Shown: positions 1 to 13,533, counted from the first letter of the stretch. The stretch: DNA of 64,000 nucleotides from Blastobasis lacticolella (GCA_905147135.1 LR990057.1:5766001-5830000); one strand, 5' to 3'. The notes: generated by a model from the letters alone, not told the origin. Numbers and translations: made by a program.

Positions 1-39
1 TGCACGCGACATACTTTTCCGATTTGTTTTCCCGTCGAG

Positions 40-360
40 AGAGTCGTTTCGTTTAAAAATCTTTACATAGTATAAAACAAAGCTGCTTCCCGCCGTCTCT
101 ATCTATGAACGCTTAGATCTTCTAAAGCACCCAACGGATTTTAATGCGGTTTTCATCGATAGATAGAGCGATTCAAGAGGAAGGTTTACAAGCATGAAAA
201 AAAGGGTAGGTAGGGGTAAAGTAGTTGTAGGGTAGGTCCCCAAGAGAACGAAGCCGCGCCGACTCCACTAGTGTAATTATTTATAGTATAGTAGTTTTTT
301 TAAACTAAATTTAGTTGAATTTAGGTATAGTATAACTTATAAATAGAGTCGTTTCGTTTA
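40..360. repeat. Dispersed element bounded by a 16-bp direct repeat
   Basis: The sequence agagtcgtttcgttta occurs at 40-55 and again at 345-360. Between the copies lies a stretch with phrases typical of a very common lepidopteran non-autonomous repeat, such as 'acatagtataaaacaaag' and 'caacggattttaatgcggtt'. A relative of the second phrase recurs near 52240-52330. The flanking duplication fits a target-site duplication, although 16 bp is long for a DNA transposon. The element class is unresolved. Confidence 0.45.
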
Positions 361-608
361 ATATTAGAATATAAATATAATCCATTAGTGCATACGTACA
401 AGACATTCGTTTCAGCCTAGTTCTTACAAATGGAGCGCAACAAAGACGGTTCGTGTCCGTTCCTTATTTATGAACCGACCGATTTATGCCAGTCTAGCTT
501 TCTAGGTCAATCAAAATTGACGTCATAACCGTTGATAGTGTTATAATGTTGTTATAATGTGTATGGGTTAAGTGTTGTTTTGCTCGTTCTTATTATTTGT
601 TTGGTGTT

Positions 609-752
609 GTTCCCCTGGTAGCAGGGTCACGGAGGTCAGATGGCAGTCGCTGCATAGTAATTATCTAATCTGCAAAATTCTGGATCAAGGTTAAGGCGGA
701 CCCCGGGCCCTCATGCGCGAGAGCACAACCGGGACATTAACGCCAAGATGAT
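609..752 (+). mobile_element. SINE-A fragment (3' part)
   Basis: This is the 3' portion of the abundant tRNA-derived SINE in this window, here called SINE-A. It begins within 'gttcccctggtagcagggtc' and ends with the family terminus 'acattaacgccaagatga'. The tRNA-like head is missing, as expected for 5' truncation during reverse transcription. Confidence 0.8.
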
Positions 753-1560
753 TATTTGTTTGGTGTCTTTTTACTAAAGACTAGCGGAGAATGGAAACGT
801 TGGGAGAGGATAACCGGTACTTTCATATTATGATTAAATCGAAGTTATTTTAAAGAAAGGTCAGGTAAAGAGTAGGATGAGTAAGCCATCTAGTGATCTC
901 TGTACTATCATGGATGAATAATTTAAAAAGAGCTATCTATTGACATCTTGTAGAAAAATGTCAGCTGTCAAACTGTAAACATATAATAAACCGACGTGGG
1001 GCCTGTAGTCCCATTGGAAGGTTGAGATTTTTTTTCTGGTTACACACTTTCCGTGGACGTGTGAGTGATAATATTTGAACTTATAGCTAAATATGTTGTC
1101 CTAGGTAAGACAGTTTGTTAGCCTGTCCCAATGTCATATTCACATTTGGCTGTTGGCACGCACAGGCACCGATTTGGCACGGACTATGACATGGGATACG
1201 TCACAGTTTACAATATCAAGGTTTCTCCATTCATTGTTAGAATTATATTGCATTTAGCATTTATATTACGTTTTATCCTTTATAGGTATCAATGTCATAT
1301 ATATGACCTGAACGTGTGGTACACTGAATGTTTTGCGCAAGTCATTAATAAAACAATTAATATGTAAGTGTTCTCCATTACATTTTAAACACTAGTTCAT
1401 TCGGTTCATTTTTGAAAACATGAGGATTCTATTTTAGCTACGGACGACGAACTTTGTTTTGTGATAAAAAAACAATTGACACGCGATTTCTCCCCAATTC
1501 TGTTTTAAATCAATTGTTGAGTTTTATTAGTTTATTCCAAATTCAATCATTTTTTTTAAG

Positions 1561-1790
1561 TCATACGGCAGGCAAACAGGCAAGCGGGTCACCTGATTGA
1601 AAGTGGTCACCACTGCCTATAGACATGAGCAACACCGAGAGTATCGCCAATGCGTTGCAAACCTTTATAACACGTTACTCTGGCAGCAAAAAGGAAATAC
1701 CCCTCCACTGCCAAAGCCACGGCCCCAAATTCCCACCCCATGGAGCTCTGGAAACCTTACTCACCGGAAGAAACACAATACTATTTAAAA
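1561..1790 (+). repeat. Repeat-C copy (lepidopteran interspersed repeat)
   Basis: Repeat C is recognised by 'ggcaagcgggtcacctgatt', 'gtggtcaccactgcctatag', 'agcaacaccgagagtatcgc' and the downstream 'ccactgccaaagccacggcc'. The same block recurs at 5315-5515 (-), 7836-7960 (+), 21232-21420 (+), 53795-53955 (+) and 62253-62380 (-). Shorter pieces occur near 19244-19310, 20585-20645, 25566-25700, 29224-29300, 37490-37520, 37975-38030, 47680-47710 and 61925-62000. No protein is encoded. The transposon class is not determined. Confidence 0.7.
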
Positions 1791-2066
1791 GAGTATTGTT
1801 TAGCTGCAGTATTCTGTAATGTGGAGGTACTTCCCCAGTCGGGCGGCTCCAATTCGAACGGGATACCCCGCTATGCCCTACCTCTCTCAAACATTTATGA
1901 GCGGCCAGGAGCGCAGAACTTTCAGTGTGCTCTATGTATATATGTAATGTCGTTGGAAAATGGAGGGCAGACTGACTTGTTTGCGTCATACGTATAAGAA
2001 ATACGTCGTAAACTCAAATCGTCGCACGAAATGTCGCTACACGTTTAACTATCAAGATGTAATTTT

Positions 2067-2172
2067 CCGCCTTGATCAAGATCCAGGATTCAGTAGATCA
2101 GGTATTACAGTAGAGTGACTATTATCTCCGTGCCCTGTTAGTAGGGAACCTACCAGATTAGATCATTGGCAA
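2067..2172 (-). mobile_element. SINE-A fragment
   Basis: A diverged internal piece of SINE-A in reverse orientation, recognised by 'ccgccttgatcaagatccag' and the following block with 'gtagagtgactattatctcc'. Both ends are missing. Confidence 0.6.
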
Positions 2173-3951
2173 ATAAACGTAATTTAATGTGTTTTTCCAC
2201 ATAAGCATTATTGCGTATCTAACATCAACATTTTGAAACAAAAGGTATTCTAGAATGTTCACAGCTGCTTATTGTCTCATGTATATTTGCATATGAATCT
2301 AGTTTAATACAGTCGTTAAACATGTAGGTACGAGTACGTAAAAGCCTTATCATGTTATTGGTTACCTAGGTATTCATGGCTGCGTTAAACGACGTCAATA
2401 AAATGCTAGGATTATTGAGTTACATGACTTATTTACAGTCCATTTTAACACTATGTTCATGTTTTTAAGTCTTTAAACAATGTTAAATTGTCAGAGACAT
2501 CATGGTTTGAATATTCTACCTGTAATTATTTGAGGCATAATCATTTATAGGTGTTTCAAATTGATCTATTAGTTTCATGAATGAATAGCCGCACGTAAAA
2601 GCCTAAATGGATTATCGTAGGAAACCGCTTTCAGTAAATCTAAAGTGCTTTCCCAGTAGAAGAGCGTACCCAAAAGCATTAAAAAAGCATGTCTATATCT
2701 ATAGACTGTTTCATTAGGTGGCCATCACCTAGGCACAGAATATCTGTACTAACGCCTAGGGTAGGCAAAAAAATTCATACGAATATTCTTTACCACTTTT
2801 TGGCGTAATTGTTTTATTTACTCATCTGTTAATATTTCCTCTACATGATAACTGAAATTTCATGTTGTCTGTAGTATGATTAAATATACTACATAGCTAG
2901 TTTATTATGATAGGGAAAATAACTGAAATTTTAATTTTCATTGACACACCTTCGGCACACTCGGCAATTCCCGGCGAAGGTCGCTGCGCGGGCGCCGCTC
3001 GACACAGCCAATTAGCTGGTTTCGGCCAAAGTCGCGGGGACAAGTTAATTCGCAGTTCGCAATCAGCGGCGCGGCGTGACCTAGCCATTGATCGTGTAAA
3101 CGTGAATGCAAATCGATCGGTACAGGTTTATTTTTATCCTGTGACCGACTTTAGACGGCTTTGTCTTCATTGAGATCAATGATGAAAAAATGACCTTACT
3201 CAGTGAGGAGGAAAAACCCTATGGTTCAATTTCAGTGGTGATGGCAGGCCATTAGCGCGCCGATTCGCCGTATTGTAAAGGTACTATTACGGTCGGGTAG
3301 GGTCTAGTTCTTATGTTAGTTCTGTTTGGGCTTATCTGTCGGCCATTTTACAGGTATGTTACCGGAAATGTGTAAGATCTTGGAAATTCCTAGGAAATGT
3401 ATAAAAGAGCGAGCTGATTTAGAAAAGCGATTTGTCGAAGATTTACATTTCTTAGGAAATGTATATTCTTGGCATTGTGCACAATTCCCAAATGGTAGCT
3501 GGAAATGCATGTTTGTAAAATGAATTTTTATGGGCCTCCTGGTCGTTGGGCAATGAAAAAACACGTCGCATAACCCACTAAGGGAACCGGTCTTAAATTA
3601 TCTAATTCGAAACTAGTTTAACCCAATGACCCAAGAAAGCTAGCCTACGTTTCACCGTAAATACTTTTGCTTTCTAAATGCATCACTAATCGTCACGGTA
3701 TGATCTTTTGTCAATAGAATGTGGGACGTAAATTCCGATGTCTCCAGTTTGTATTGTCTTACAATGAATAGTGGTTAGGTTTGTTTTAAAAACTATACTC
3801 TGTGTTTGTGTACGGGTTGTCGGCGCATCGAAACTAGCTCTCAAACTCAAGCTGGCCTGATGATAAGCACATTCGAACAGTAGCATGTAGGTCAGGATTA
3901 AGTTTAAGGCTAAGGTGAAGCTGTGGCTAAACTAATAGTCCGCCTGGGGCT

Positions 3952-4275
3952 TAATTCTCGGGCTGTGACGTCTCGAATTAGAATTTTTTTCTAGTTAAGT
4001 ATCTCTATTAAAAATGAAAATCAAAACGATCTTCGATAATAAAGGATTAGTGAAAATGGTTGAGAATAACTTTTTTGTTCAGTTACTTTTTAATAGATAT
4101 TTGTAACTAGAAAAAATGTGATATCCTTTATCTGTTGTAACATTATTTTAAGAATAATGACTACTTAAGAATTTGATGACATTTGACGTGTAAATTTATG
4201 TTTATCAAAATAAATGAATTGAATTGAAATGTCGAATTGTAATGTCTAAAGCGTGAAAATCGCCCCCTGGGGGCG
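3952..4275. mobile_element. MITE-D copy 1
   Basis: An inverted-repeat element with imperfect terminal repeats. The left end reads 'ggctgtgacgtctcgaatta' and the right end 'gaattgtaatgtctaaagcg' followed by 'tgaaaatcgcccc'. Four copies exist in the window. It has no coding capacity and is probably a non-autonomous DNA transposon. Confidence 0.6.
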
Positions 4276-5314
4276 AGTTTTTAAACAGTTCTACGCTTTA
4301 TATGTGGTTTACGGAAAAAAATCTAGACAGACAAATAAGTAGATGTGTGTTAAAAGATAGAATAATCTACGTAACTGGTATCCAATCTAGGTACTAATTT
4401 ATACTTTTACCTTTGTAAAGTGTACAAGGGCATACCAAAGTACTGCCAATTGGAAGTTTAACTTACATTGTAAAAGCTAAAATGTAAAAGAATGTGGTGT
4501 GATAAATCAACTAGCAACTGTAAGTTAGACATTGCCGTTAAGTGCCAAGAATCTGAACGCAGGAAAGCAATCTGCATTCCTATGAAGCCCTACTTACAGT
4601 GAATGCCTAGTTACGAATTCCAATGGCTATTGAAACGGAGAAGAGAGCTGTGGGTATTCATCGAAGAGAAAAAAATACCTGTAATAGGTACCTATAGACG
4701 AAGAATTTTGAAATGTTTGAGTATTTAGAATCCGTCTAATTTTGAATAGACTTAAATAAAAATGTTTAGAAATAAAAATCCTATGCGCAAGAAACGTGGA
4801 CCGAACTAGATGGCTATAAGTCCGGCAACTGTGCTGTTGTACAAATCAAGTTTAAAATAAAACATTTTTGACAGTTTTATCTGTACACGTTCACTAATAG
4901 CACGATAGCTATTTTAACGAAAAAAAAAATACATCTATATATAACATAATACAATCACTTAAATAATAAAATTATCGATATTATTTATTTATTTAAGTTC
5001 ATGGGAACGATGGAGAGGACTCATTTCAGTTTAGAGATAAAACTTGATAACTGTAAGACACGATGGGCTGGGTTGCACTAGATAAGTTGAGTCATAGCTA
5101 CTCGAGTTTCGAGAGAATATGTTGCAAAGTTTTGAATGAATTGATGGAGATAACTGTATCTATGTTTCATCTTTTCTCGCTTATCACGCGCGAAAGCAAA
5201 CTTGTGCTAGCCGTGAGGGGACCAGTTTTCGGTACCGTTATCTTCATTTTTTTAGCCTCTCGAGGGAGTTCTTTTCTTGTATCGGCAAATTTCAAAATTC
5301 CAAAGTAATGTGTT

Positions 5315-5515
5315 CCTGCAGGTGAGTGAGGTCTCCAGCTCCATGGGGTGGGGATTTGGGGAACTGTAGCTTTGGCAGTGGGGGAGCCTTTTTGCTGCCA
5401 AGGCGAAAATTTAATTTATAATTGTGTTATGAATTATTTCAGGTAGGCAACGCATTGGCGGTATCTGCGGTGTTTCTAATGTCTATAGGCAGCGGTGACC
5501 GGGTAACATAAAAAA
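5315..5515 (-). repeat. Repeat-C copy, reverse orientation
   Basis: Reverse complement of repeat C. It contains 'ggcggtatctgcggtgtttc', 'cataggcagcggtgaccggg' and 'cccaaatccccaccccatgg' read on the minus strand. Confidence 0.65.
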
Positions 5516-6587
5516 AATATCTTTGGGTACGCAGCATACGACCAAACCAAAGCATAAAGTACTAAAGGTGGTTGTGACTTTGATGTGAGGCACATAAGAT
5601 ATTATTTAACGTTAAAAAATACAGTGAAAGCCCATGGTAACGGAACCCACGACGACTCACCGTCGGAAAATTATAAGATAATGAACAATTATGTGCCTTC
5701 TTAGATAACACAGTGAAAGTCCACCATAAACTTATGCAACTACTTAAACAGTACAATAAGCGGTTTGTTTGATGCGTTACAATAACGCATATGTATTCTG
5801 TAAAAGTACATGCATATAGAAAAATGGAATGGACACAAATACACAATGCATTCGTCAAATACAATCACCGTTGCGCAAGCGCCTCCATATTTTATTTTAT
5901 CTTTACCGTTGCTCTTAACAATTAGATAACAAATACTTTTCCGGTAGCGATTGTTTTAAGTATTTTTTCACAAATAGTGAATATTTTTTTCTTTGATTGG
6001 ACGTTGTGTTTTGTTTAGTTTTGTAGACTTTCGCGTGTAGATAACAAACTAAAGATTTTATAATAAACTTATGTTTATTCTAACAGTGGTATGCTGCTGG
6101 TGTACCTATAAATGCAATAGAAACATATGAAAGTAGTTGATAATACTACAAGTATACAAATACAAAGAAATTAATCCAATCCTGGATAACATACGAGATA
6201 GAAGCCATATGGTATAACAATTAACACAACAGACGCGTATACGCCCCGTTTCTCAAATTTCACTGTTATTGTCAACTAAAAACATACCTAATTGGACAAA
6301 AATATAACGGATGTTTTAGTTTTTACATTTTTATAACATTTGACTTTAAATCATAAGTTGTTAATAAATTAATAAGTTGGGTTTTCCTGACATTGTTATT
6401 AAACCGCATTCATTCGAAACCGCAATATGTTAAGTTTATTTTAAATATAGTGGAACTTGGGTAAAAATGTGTTTTAAGGGTATGTTCTGGGTTTGCTACC
6501 CCGTACCTTTGTAACCCTTGAAATGTGTGATAATAACCGCGATAGTTTCAAAGATTATGTTAAAATGTGTTTTATTTCTATCATACA

Positions 6588-6840
6588 ATGACCTGACGAC
6601 CTGAGTGGTAAGTGGTCTACATGCCAGTCTGCCACGCAAGAGGTCCCGGGTTCGATTCCCGGCCGGGCAGAAATTGAAATGACGAATTTTAATTTCTGTT
6701 ACGGGTCTGGTTGTTCTATGTATAATAAGTATATATTAAAAAAAAGAAGTATATAAGTAGTTTATCAGTTATCTAGCACCCATAACACAAGCTTTGCTTA
6801 CTTTTGGGCTAGATGGCGCTGTGTGAATTTGTCCACAATT
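6588..6840 (+). mobile_element. tRNA-derived SINE-B, full-length-like
   Basis: The head resembles a tRNA: a B-box-like 'ggttcgattcccggccgggc' closes it near 6645-6668. The SINE body follows with 'gaattttaatttctgttacg', 'gttctatgtataataagtat' and the terminal 'ctagatggcgctgtgtgaat'. The same body without a head recurs at 9411-9560 (-) and 20283-20405 (+). It resembles widespread lepidopteran SINEs of the Metulj type, although that name is a tentative match from memory. Confidence 0.7.
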
Positions 6841-7835
6841 ATTTATTTATTTATTTATTATTACAATGAAGTTCCCAATGCATGCAAAATTATTTTGACT
6901 GAATACTTGTATAGATACTAGATAGATGTAGGTATTGGTTGTACAATGTTCATATTAACAATGCTTGAATTTTTTTATATTTAAACTTTTTTGACATTTT
7001 ATTTGAATTAGTGACTTATATGTATGATTGAATTATTTATTTATTGACATTATTGTTATGATAACTCTATATTTATAATTAATTTTTTTTGACATTTTAA
7101 TTAAATTGATGATTTATATGAATAATTGTGTTATGAATTATTTGATATGGTTACTACTATATGATACTTTTGTTTATACCTGCGCAATAAATATGTATAA
7201 TGCTCTTATATTGTTAGTAATTCTTAAAACACTATATGTTAGAACTTATTTAAAACAAAGACTTTAAATTCCCCTTCTTATAATCCTAGTAATAGCCAGG
7301 GGGGTATTCTGTAATGTGATATAATATAATTAATAGCAGATTGTTGACGGGCAAAGTACAGTCCCTCATCCCTCATCCTAGCCTTTGAAACAAGTACTAA
7401 TTCCCATAAAGTCAACGGAAGTCAATAAAAACACAATGTAATTGGGTGATAGTAGCTGTAGAACCCGTTTTACAACATTCAGAAGCGACGGTAAATCATC
7501 TGAAGCACCAAAAAGTATATTATCTAATCTAAAACTACCGAATATAGTTCAAGAGCCAAGTACATTTAACCCGGGCTTTCTCTGCGTAGTGGAAAGAAAG
7601 ATTGTCGTCGCGGCTGCGCCGGCGCAGCGCATCGTAAAAGCTGCTTTCTCGGTGACTCAGTTCTTATCGTCCATTGTTCTGAGACACACATGATTTACCG
7701 TGAGGCCGGAATTTATTCCCGTGGTCCTTAGAACGCGTTCTTGCGCGACTGTACTTTATGTAGGGGAGTTAGGTTAAGCATTTTTTATACCACGAAAGTG
7801 GCAAATGTAAGGCCCGACTGATAGTTTTTTTATGT

Positions 7836-7960
7836 AATGCAGCAGACAAACAGGCGTGCGGGCCACCTGGAGGAAAGTGTCCACCGCCGCCTATGGACAT
7901 CAGCAACACCAGGGGCGCTATCGATACGTTGCCCGCCTCTAAGGAGACCTCTAATAGGCC
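7836..7960 (+). repeat. Repeat-C copy
   Basis: A conserved core of repeat C with 'acaaacaggcgtgcgggcca', 'tccaccgccgcctatggaca' and 'agcaacaccaggggcgctat'. Its 3' half is shortened compared with the 1561 copy. Confidence 0.65.
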
Positions 7961-9410
7961 GAAACGACAGACAAATTAAAATTCGAATGTCCTAAAACCA
8001 TTTTTAACTGCTGGCCCAAACGCCTGAGGAAATGTATTAATTTTAATGCATCAGTCGTTTCAAGGCCAAAACCAGACCGGGCCGAAACGCCTTTCTATCA
8101 AAATCCTGAATTTTAAATTTTGCGACGTCTAAAGTACCTAAAGTTAAACTTTCACGTGATAACCTAACGGTCACGGACTAACTTTACTCATAGGCAGACA
8201 TACATTCAGCATATCAGGCGATTTCCAATTGAAGGCTTAGATCAAACCAAATAGCATTCTACCTACTTACGTAATGTAATTGAAAACTTTACAAGGAATT
8301 CGTCGTGTAGAATTGCGATTAAATTTTATCGCTTCTTACATAAACCTGCAAGTGCACTTTTTAATTAGGTTTCCGTTTCTTTTAGTTACAGGAAATACGA
8401 TTATGTAGAACTTTGGACCATGCATAAAATTTCACATACCATACAATTAGGTACAGCTTGCTCACAAAATTGGCTATTACCCATAATCTAAATAATTTTG
8501 CATTATTTTGCTATTTATTTCTAGGTCACGTTAATTCGTAAGTGCAACGCGGAATTTTCAGACAAATACTTTAAAATATATAAAGTGCAGTTCACGTACC
8601 TTGGCGTGCCTCACTAGATGGCGCTGTTTAGACAGGATTCTCAAGTATTGAATTTGGAAACGAAGTTACTCGAAAGGTGTTTCGTGAAAATATGTTCAGT
8701 ATTAGTACGTTATCTGAGAAGAAAGCGCAAAATATCTACAATATTGGATATCTAACGGTCTCGTTTTGATTTATTTTTGAGAATCGCGTCTAACCAACGC
8801 CATTTATTACAATTACTTGAACAATTTATTCATTGGCTCTTGGAAAATCTTCCATTGACTACCATTGGTAAACTAAATAGTCCTTTGATTTTAGTAAAAA
8901 AATCATCTGGCATCACTGACTTGACGAACACTTTAATTTGTTTTCACATTTAAAAACTCTCCTCCATTCTCTTCTCTTTCAATCTATTATACAAAAACAA
9001 AAGACTCATTCTTTACATTATCATAAGCCAAGTCCCATGAACACCGTTCCACGCCGCTGGTCCCCGTAGCGGTGCGAACATGTCGGAGGGAAGTCTTGTG
9101 AAACTAGGGAGTTAATTGTATAGTTTTTACACGACCCAACGGCTTCCCGACTCTTGCCGTGGGAATTTGAGGGTCATCCTTCCTCCAGCGCCCCTCTCAC
9201 GATGTAATGGTAATGGGAATTCTTGTGGTGTCGGATTCCTTACCATCTAATTGCCAGTTGGGTCACAAATGTGTGAAGTTTCGTACTAGATTTGAATAGT
9301 ATTTCTTTCCTATACCTAGCTACATGTATTTCCTTACATTCCACGATAATTTCATGGCCACGACCACTCTGTAGGTACAATGTGAAATGATCATTTCAAA
9401 TATCATTATG

Positions 9411-9560
9411 GATATTATAAACAAATAAAGAAGGACAAAGCACACAGCGCCATCTAGTCCCAAAGTAAGCAAAGCTTTTATTATGGGTTATGGGATACTT
9501 ATTATACATATAATACCCAGACCCGTAACAGAAATTAAAATTTATCATTTCAATTTCTTT
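9411..9560 (-). mobile_element. SINE-B body fragment, reverse
   Basis: Reverse complement of the SINE-B body, including 'cacagcgccatctagtccca' and 'cccgtaacagaaattaaaat'. There is no tRNA-like head. Confidence 0.65.
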
Positions 9561-9924
9561 TGACGTCGAATATTGCTTCACGATATTTTATTTTTATTTT
9601 ATTTTTAGATATCAATGGCTTAGAAAAAAGCAAGTTCGTTCGCAAGCACACCTAGTACCTTATAAACACTTCAGGTAACAAATAATCATTCTTCTTCCTC
9701 TTTCAACGGATTAGAACTGCTAATTCGACCGTAATTGCTTTCGTCACTGTTTGACCGACATTTGGCACCGTGCCTTATGCAACTAGACTGGACTAATGAC
9801 TATTCGTTCCATCGACTACCTTTACTGGGTTCTATGGAATGACCCCGAAAAATTTGTGTCAAAACAATGACTTAATAGAGTTATATGACTATAATAAATT
9901 ACCGGTGCTTATTTCTGCTTATGT

Positions 9925-10035
9925 AAATATCATCATCATATCAGTCGAAAGACGCCCACTGCTGGGCATTGGTCTCGCCCAGAGATCCCCACAAAGGCTG
10001 GTCCTGTGCCTTCCGCATCCAGCTGGTATGTAAGT
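9925..10035 (-). mobile_element. Endonuclease-RT LINE 3' end fragment
   Basis: The minus strand reads through a short frame ending DQPLWGSLGETNAQQWASFD and then a stop. That is the C-terminal signature of the lepidopteran endonuclease-reverse transcriptase LINEs, whose proteins typically end in a W..LxEAxxQQW motif. Only the last exon-sized piece and the 3' tail remain. Confidence 0.6.
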
Positions 10036-10179
10036 ATATCAGCCTTCCTTCGACCCGGAACACAATAACGCAACCACTTTTGCTTAAGCAATGCATAGAC
10101 GATTGTATGCATCCATAATGAATCACCCAAGCTTGACAAAGTCTTACTCAAATAAGGCAACACAGTGATCACCAACAGC

Positions 10180-10810
10180 TCATAACAGTTTACTGCTAGA
10201 GCTGGGCCTCTTCCATGTTTTAGGAGGGTATCCGCACATTCGCTTGACAGACGGGTTGGAGATCGCAGTGTTAACAACGAATGGGTTAAAATTGACTACC
10301 TTTGCCTGAGTAATTGTTTTTCGTATATGGTTGACAATAAGAAAAAATGCCGCTCCATTTTTCGGTATACGGAGGTAGAGTGTGAGCCGATAACTTTGTT
10401 GGCAATTGTCAAAGGACTGACAGACACAGAGGGTGAGGTTGAGAGGTTGGGTTACACAACAACAACAACGCACAATAAACAATGACAAACGCCATAATAA
10501 CCTAAAAACATACTTATCTGGCGCTGATTAATTATTATACATCATTATCATCATCACAGCCCGTAGTAATCCACTGCAGGACTTAGGGCCACTCCCACGA
10601 AAGGGGAGGTTATTGCCATAATCTCCACGCTTGGCAGGCGGGTTGGATATCGCAGTGTTTAAAAATAAGAATGGAAAATGCTGCTGCCCATTTTCCAGAC
10701 GACGGAGACTCTTGATCTTTTGCCTCGAGAACATTAGTCGCCTTGTACGACACCCATGAGTGTAAGGGGTTGGTGCTATTCTACTCTGCCGGACGCCACA
10801 CGGCCAATAT
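10180..10810. repeat. Repeat-K cluster (two adjacent copies)
   Basis: Two successive copies of a dispersed repeat, marked by 'cagacgggttggagatcgca' near 10250 and 'ggcgggttggatatcgcagt' near 10640. They also carry 'aataatccactgcaggactt'-like and 'cattctactctgccggacgc'-like ends. Related copies lie near 11140-11440, 12250-12370, 27540-27800 (reverse), 40330-40500 and 54590-54725 (reverse). It is non-coding and the class is undetermined. Confidence 0.5.
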
Positions 10811-10853
10811 TATACATACCAATAGTATTACTCACCAACGTAACTCAGCAGAC

Positions 10854-10921
10854 AAAATCGGAACTAACATGACAGCTTGTACTTTTTTCGACAAGCTGTC
10901 ATATTAGTTAGTACTGATTTT
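10854..10921. repeat. Imperfect hairpin
   Basis: The left arm contains 'aactaacatgacagcttgt' and the right arm 'acaagctgtcatattagtta', separated by a T-rich loop of about 10 nt. This is a small inverted-repeat structure embedded next to repeat K, probably a MITE remnant. Confidence 0.6.
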
Positions 10922-11670
10922 GGCTACTGAAGAGATAAATTGGTAGCAGTGTATTAACATTAGTCGCCTTGTACTGCATCCGTCAATAGAATAGAATATC
11001 ATATATTGTTGAAGTGTGTACATTTAAGTATTTCAGATAACAAGAGTGAGTCTCAGCGTTTTCCAATTCCGAACCTACAATACTTAACAGCTACAAATTA
11101 TTAAGAAACAAAACAAATACAAAATTATGAACAGAAGGGTCTTGTGCTACATTCTACTCTGCTGGACACCAAAATCCGATGCAACGTAGTAATGTAGTAA
11201 TTCACGCGATTTCTGGCTCGACTAAACCGCGATTACTTTCACCAATCCTCTCGGCTCGAGGCTCTAGTTTCAGTGCTTGGGCAACAGTGTCATCAGTGCA
11301 ACAGCTGGTGTGACGCAACGCACCATCTCGAAACAATCGCTTGCATTTGGGGAGGCCACTGACCGGAACCCATAATTGCACAGTATACCTGTCAATTGGC
11401 CGGCGTAGTGTCCGGCAGAGGAGAATAGCGTCGTTATAAGGGATTGATCGATATACAACACAAACGCAATTCTACCTATTCGCGATTCTACACAATATGG
11501 ATTCCGCACAACTGACATTCAACACATTATTTATTCCACACAGTCTTCAATTATACACAAACGCGTTTCTTCCTGTTCGCGATTCTACACAATATTAATT
11601 CCACACAACTGCTGCGATTCACCAGATTCGCTATTCCACATATTCGTTACATATTTTAAATCATCTCGTT

Positions 11671-12010
11671 ATCTTGGCGTTAATGTGAAGGTTGTCTTCT
11701 CGCTCACGAGGGCCCGGGGTCTGCATTGACCATGATCAAGATCAGATCAAGTAATTACAGTGGAGCGACTGCCATCTGATCTGCTACCACGGGAACCTGA
11801 ACAAATTGGATCATGGGTACCTACACATTTGGTCACCTGAATGAGCAGGTTTCATTATGATGTTTGCCCTCACCCTTCGAGCATCGGTTAGTATTCAACT
11901 AATGTACATATATCAGAAAAAAGTCATTGGTACATGGCGGCAGTGGGATTCAAACCCGGTCCCTCTCGCTTAGGAGTCGGATACTATAACCACTAGGCCA
12001 CCTATGCTTC
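11671..12010 (-). mobile_element. SINE-A copy, near full length, reverse
   Basis: Read on the minus strand it runs from a tRNA-like head (plus-strand end near 12008, with 'gattcaaacccggtccctct' as B-box complement) to the family tail 'cttggcgttaatgtgaaggt' read on plus at 11673. Moderately diverged. Confidence 0.75.
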
Positions 12011-13317
12011 TAAGGGTGCTAGAATTACAGTGAGTGGGCTCTGGGCAATTTTCATCTCAGTTACAGGACGTTTTTATTTGAATATAGGCCTCCTCTATGC
12101 CTCACACACCGATCGAGTTTATGCTGCTAGTATTTATCGGCTTCCTAATACCTGTAGTCATAAACACTACTCGTCTAAGTAGTGTTACTATGCATTCACA
12201 CAGTGCTTGATAGCGGCCCTTTGCTAGTGAGCGTACTGCGTTCTATATGGCTGTATCATCATCATCAACATCACAGCCCATAACAGTCCACTGTAGGATT
12301 TAAAGCCTCTCCCATAAATGAAATTTCTGACTCATTTCATGGGAGGCGCTCTATACTATATTTTGCACTACCCGGTCCGAGGTGGCTATTTTTCGTCTTC
12401 AATTCAAACAATGTCCTAGACTCTGGAGACTAAAGATACTCCACTGTTAGATAATGTCGGCTAATGTCGCTGGCCTACCAAAATGTAAAAATGGCGCTAA
12501 CCTAATCGCACGTCCCATTACAAAATAATCTTGCGTACATGACAGATATTTCGTACGAATTAAAAGATATTTTGTGGCGATAGCGATAAGATACAATTTG
12601 TTGTAACTAGATAAAAGTAACGAAGAAAAATCACCCAAGAGTTAAACGAGATAAAGTTGATAGTGGTTTGACGCAATAATTCACAATCTTTGTAAGAAAT
12701 GCTGCATTGGGTTTAGAAATCGGCGGAAAGTTTATGTGAAACTGCACTTAAACGTAAATCAAATTCCGTGCCGAGGATAAATTAAACTCACAATGTACTG
12801 ATAGAGATAGTAATTAGTTAATAACTAAATACAATAGGAATTTAAAATACGATTTTCCAAACTAAAACGACATCCAGAGGCTAAGCCCTTGATGCGTAAT
12901 CTACGGATACGTCCATTGTGTTTTATAGGTCCCTATAAACGAGTACACAGCTCACCCGATGGAAAGTGATCAAAGTCCGCGTAATATTTTTGTATGCGAT
13001 ATAAATATTGGGTTTAATGTCTTCTTCTATCTTTGTCTTAGTTTTCTTGCCACGCGTGAAGTTATACATTTAAATCTTTTAAAAGGCTTTCTTGTGAAGC
13101 ACGTTTCAATAGAAAAAGACAAAATAGCGACAACGATAACAATGAATGTGGCGTAAAAAGGAACTAACTTGAAGTGAAATTAGGTATACAGAATATACGT
13201 CAACTAACGCCCCTCCCGCGGTCATTATCGTTGCCGAATAAATTGCTACCAGTCATTATGCATCATCATAGATAGCACAGTGGTGCAAATAAGTAATTCT
13301 CCCTGATAGGGATCTCG

Positions 13318-13533
13318 ACTAATTCTCGCGCTATGACATCTCGAACTTGACATTTTTTAGCCACATATTAATATTAATGATGACATTAAAATGTCTATTG
13401 TAACCAAAACACATTTTCTCAACCATCTTCGCCAGTCGTATACTGTCGAAGATAACTTTCAGTAACGTTTTAATACAGGTTTTTGGCATGAGAAAATATC
13501 GAATTTGAGATCTCACAGCGCGAGCATCGCCCC
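13318..13533. mobile_element. MITE-D copy 2
   Basis: Terminal inverted repeats are clear: left 'ctcgcgctatgacatctcga', right 'cgaatttgagatctcacagc' followed by 'gcgagcatcgccccc'. Internally it carries 'cacattttctcaaccatctt', which matches the interior of the other copies in inverse orientation. Confidence 0.65.

Noticed and set aside
6588..6669. tRNA-like sequence with good B-box
   Set aside because: The cloverleaf is incomplete and it is fused to a SINE body found elsewhere in the window, so it is a SINE head and not a tRNA gene. The same applies to the many SINE-A heads.
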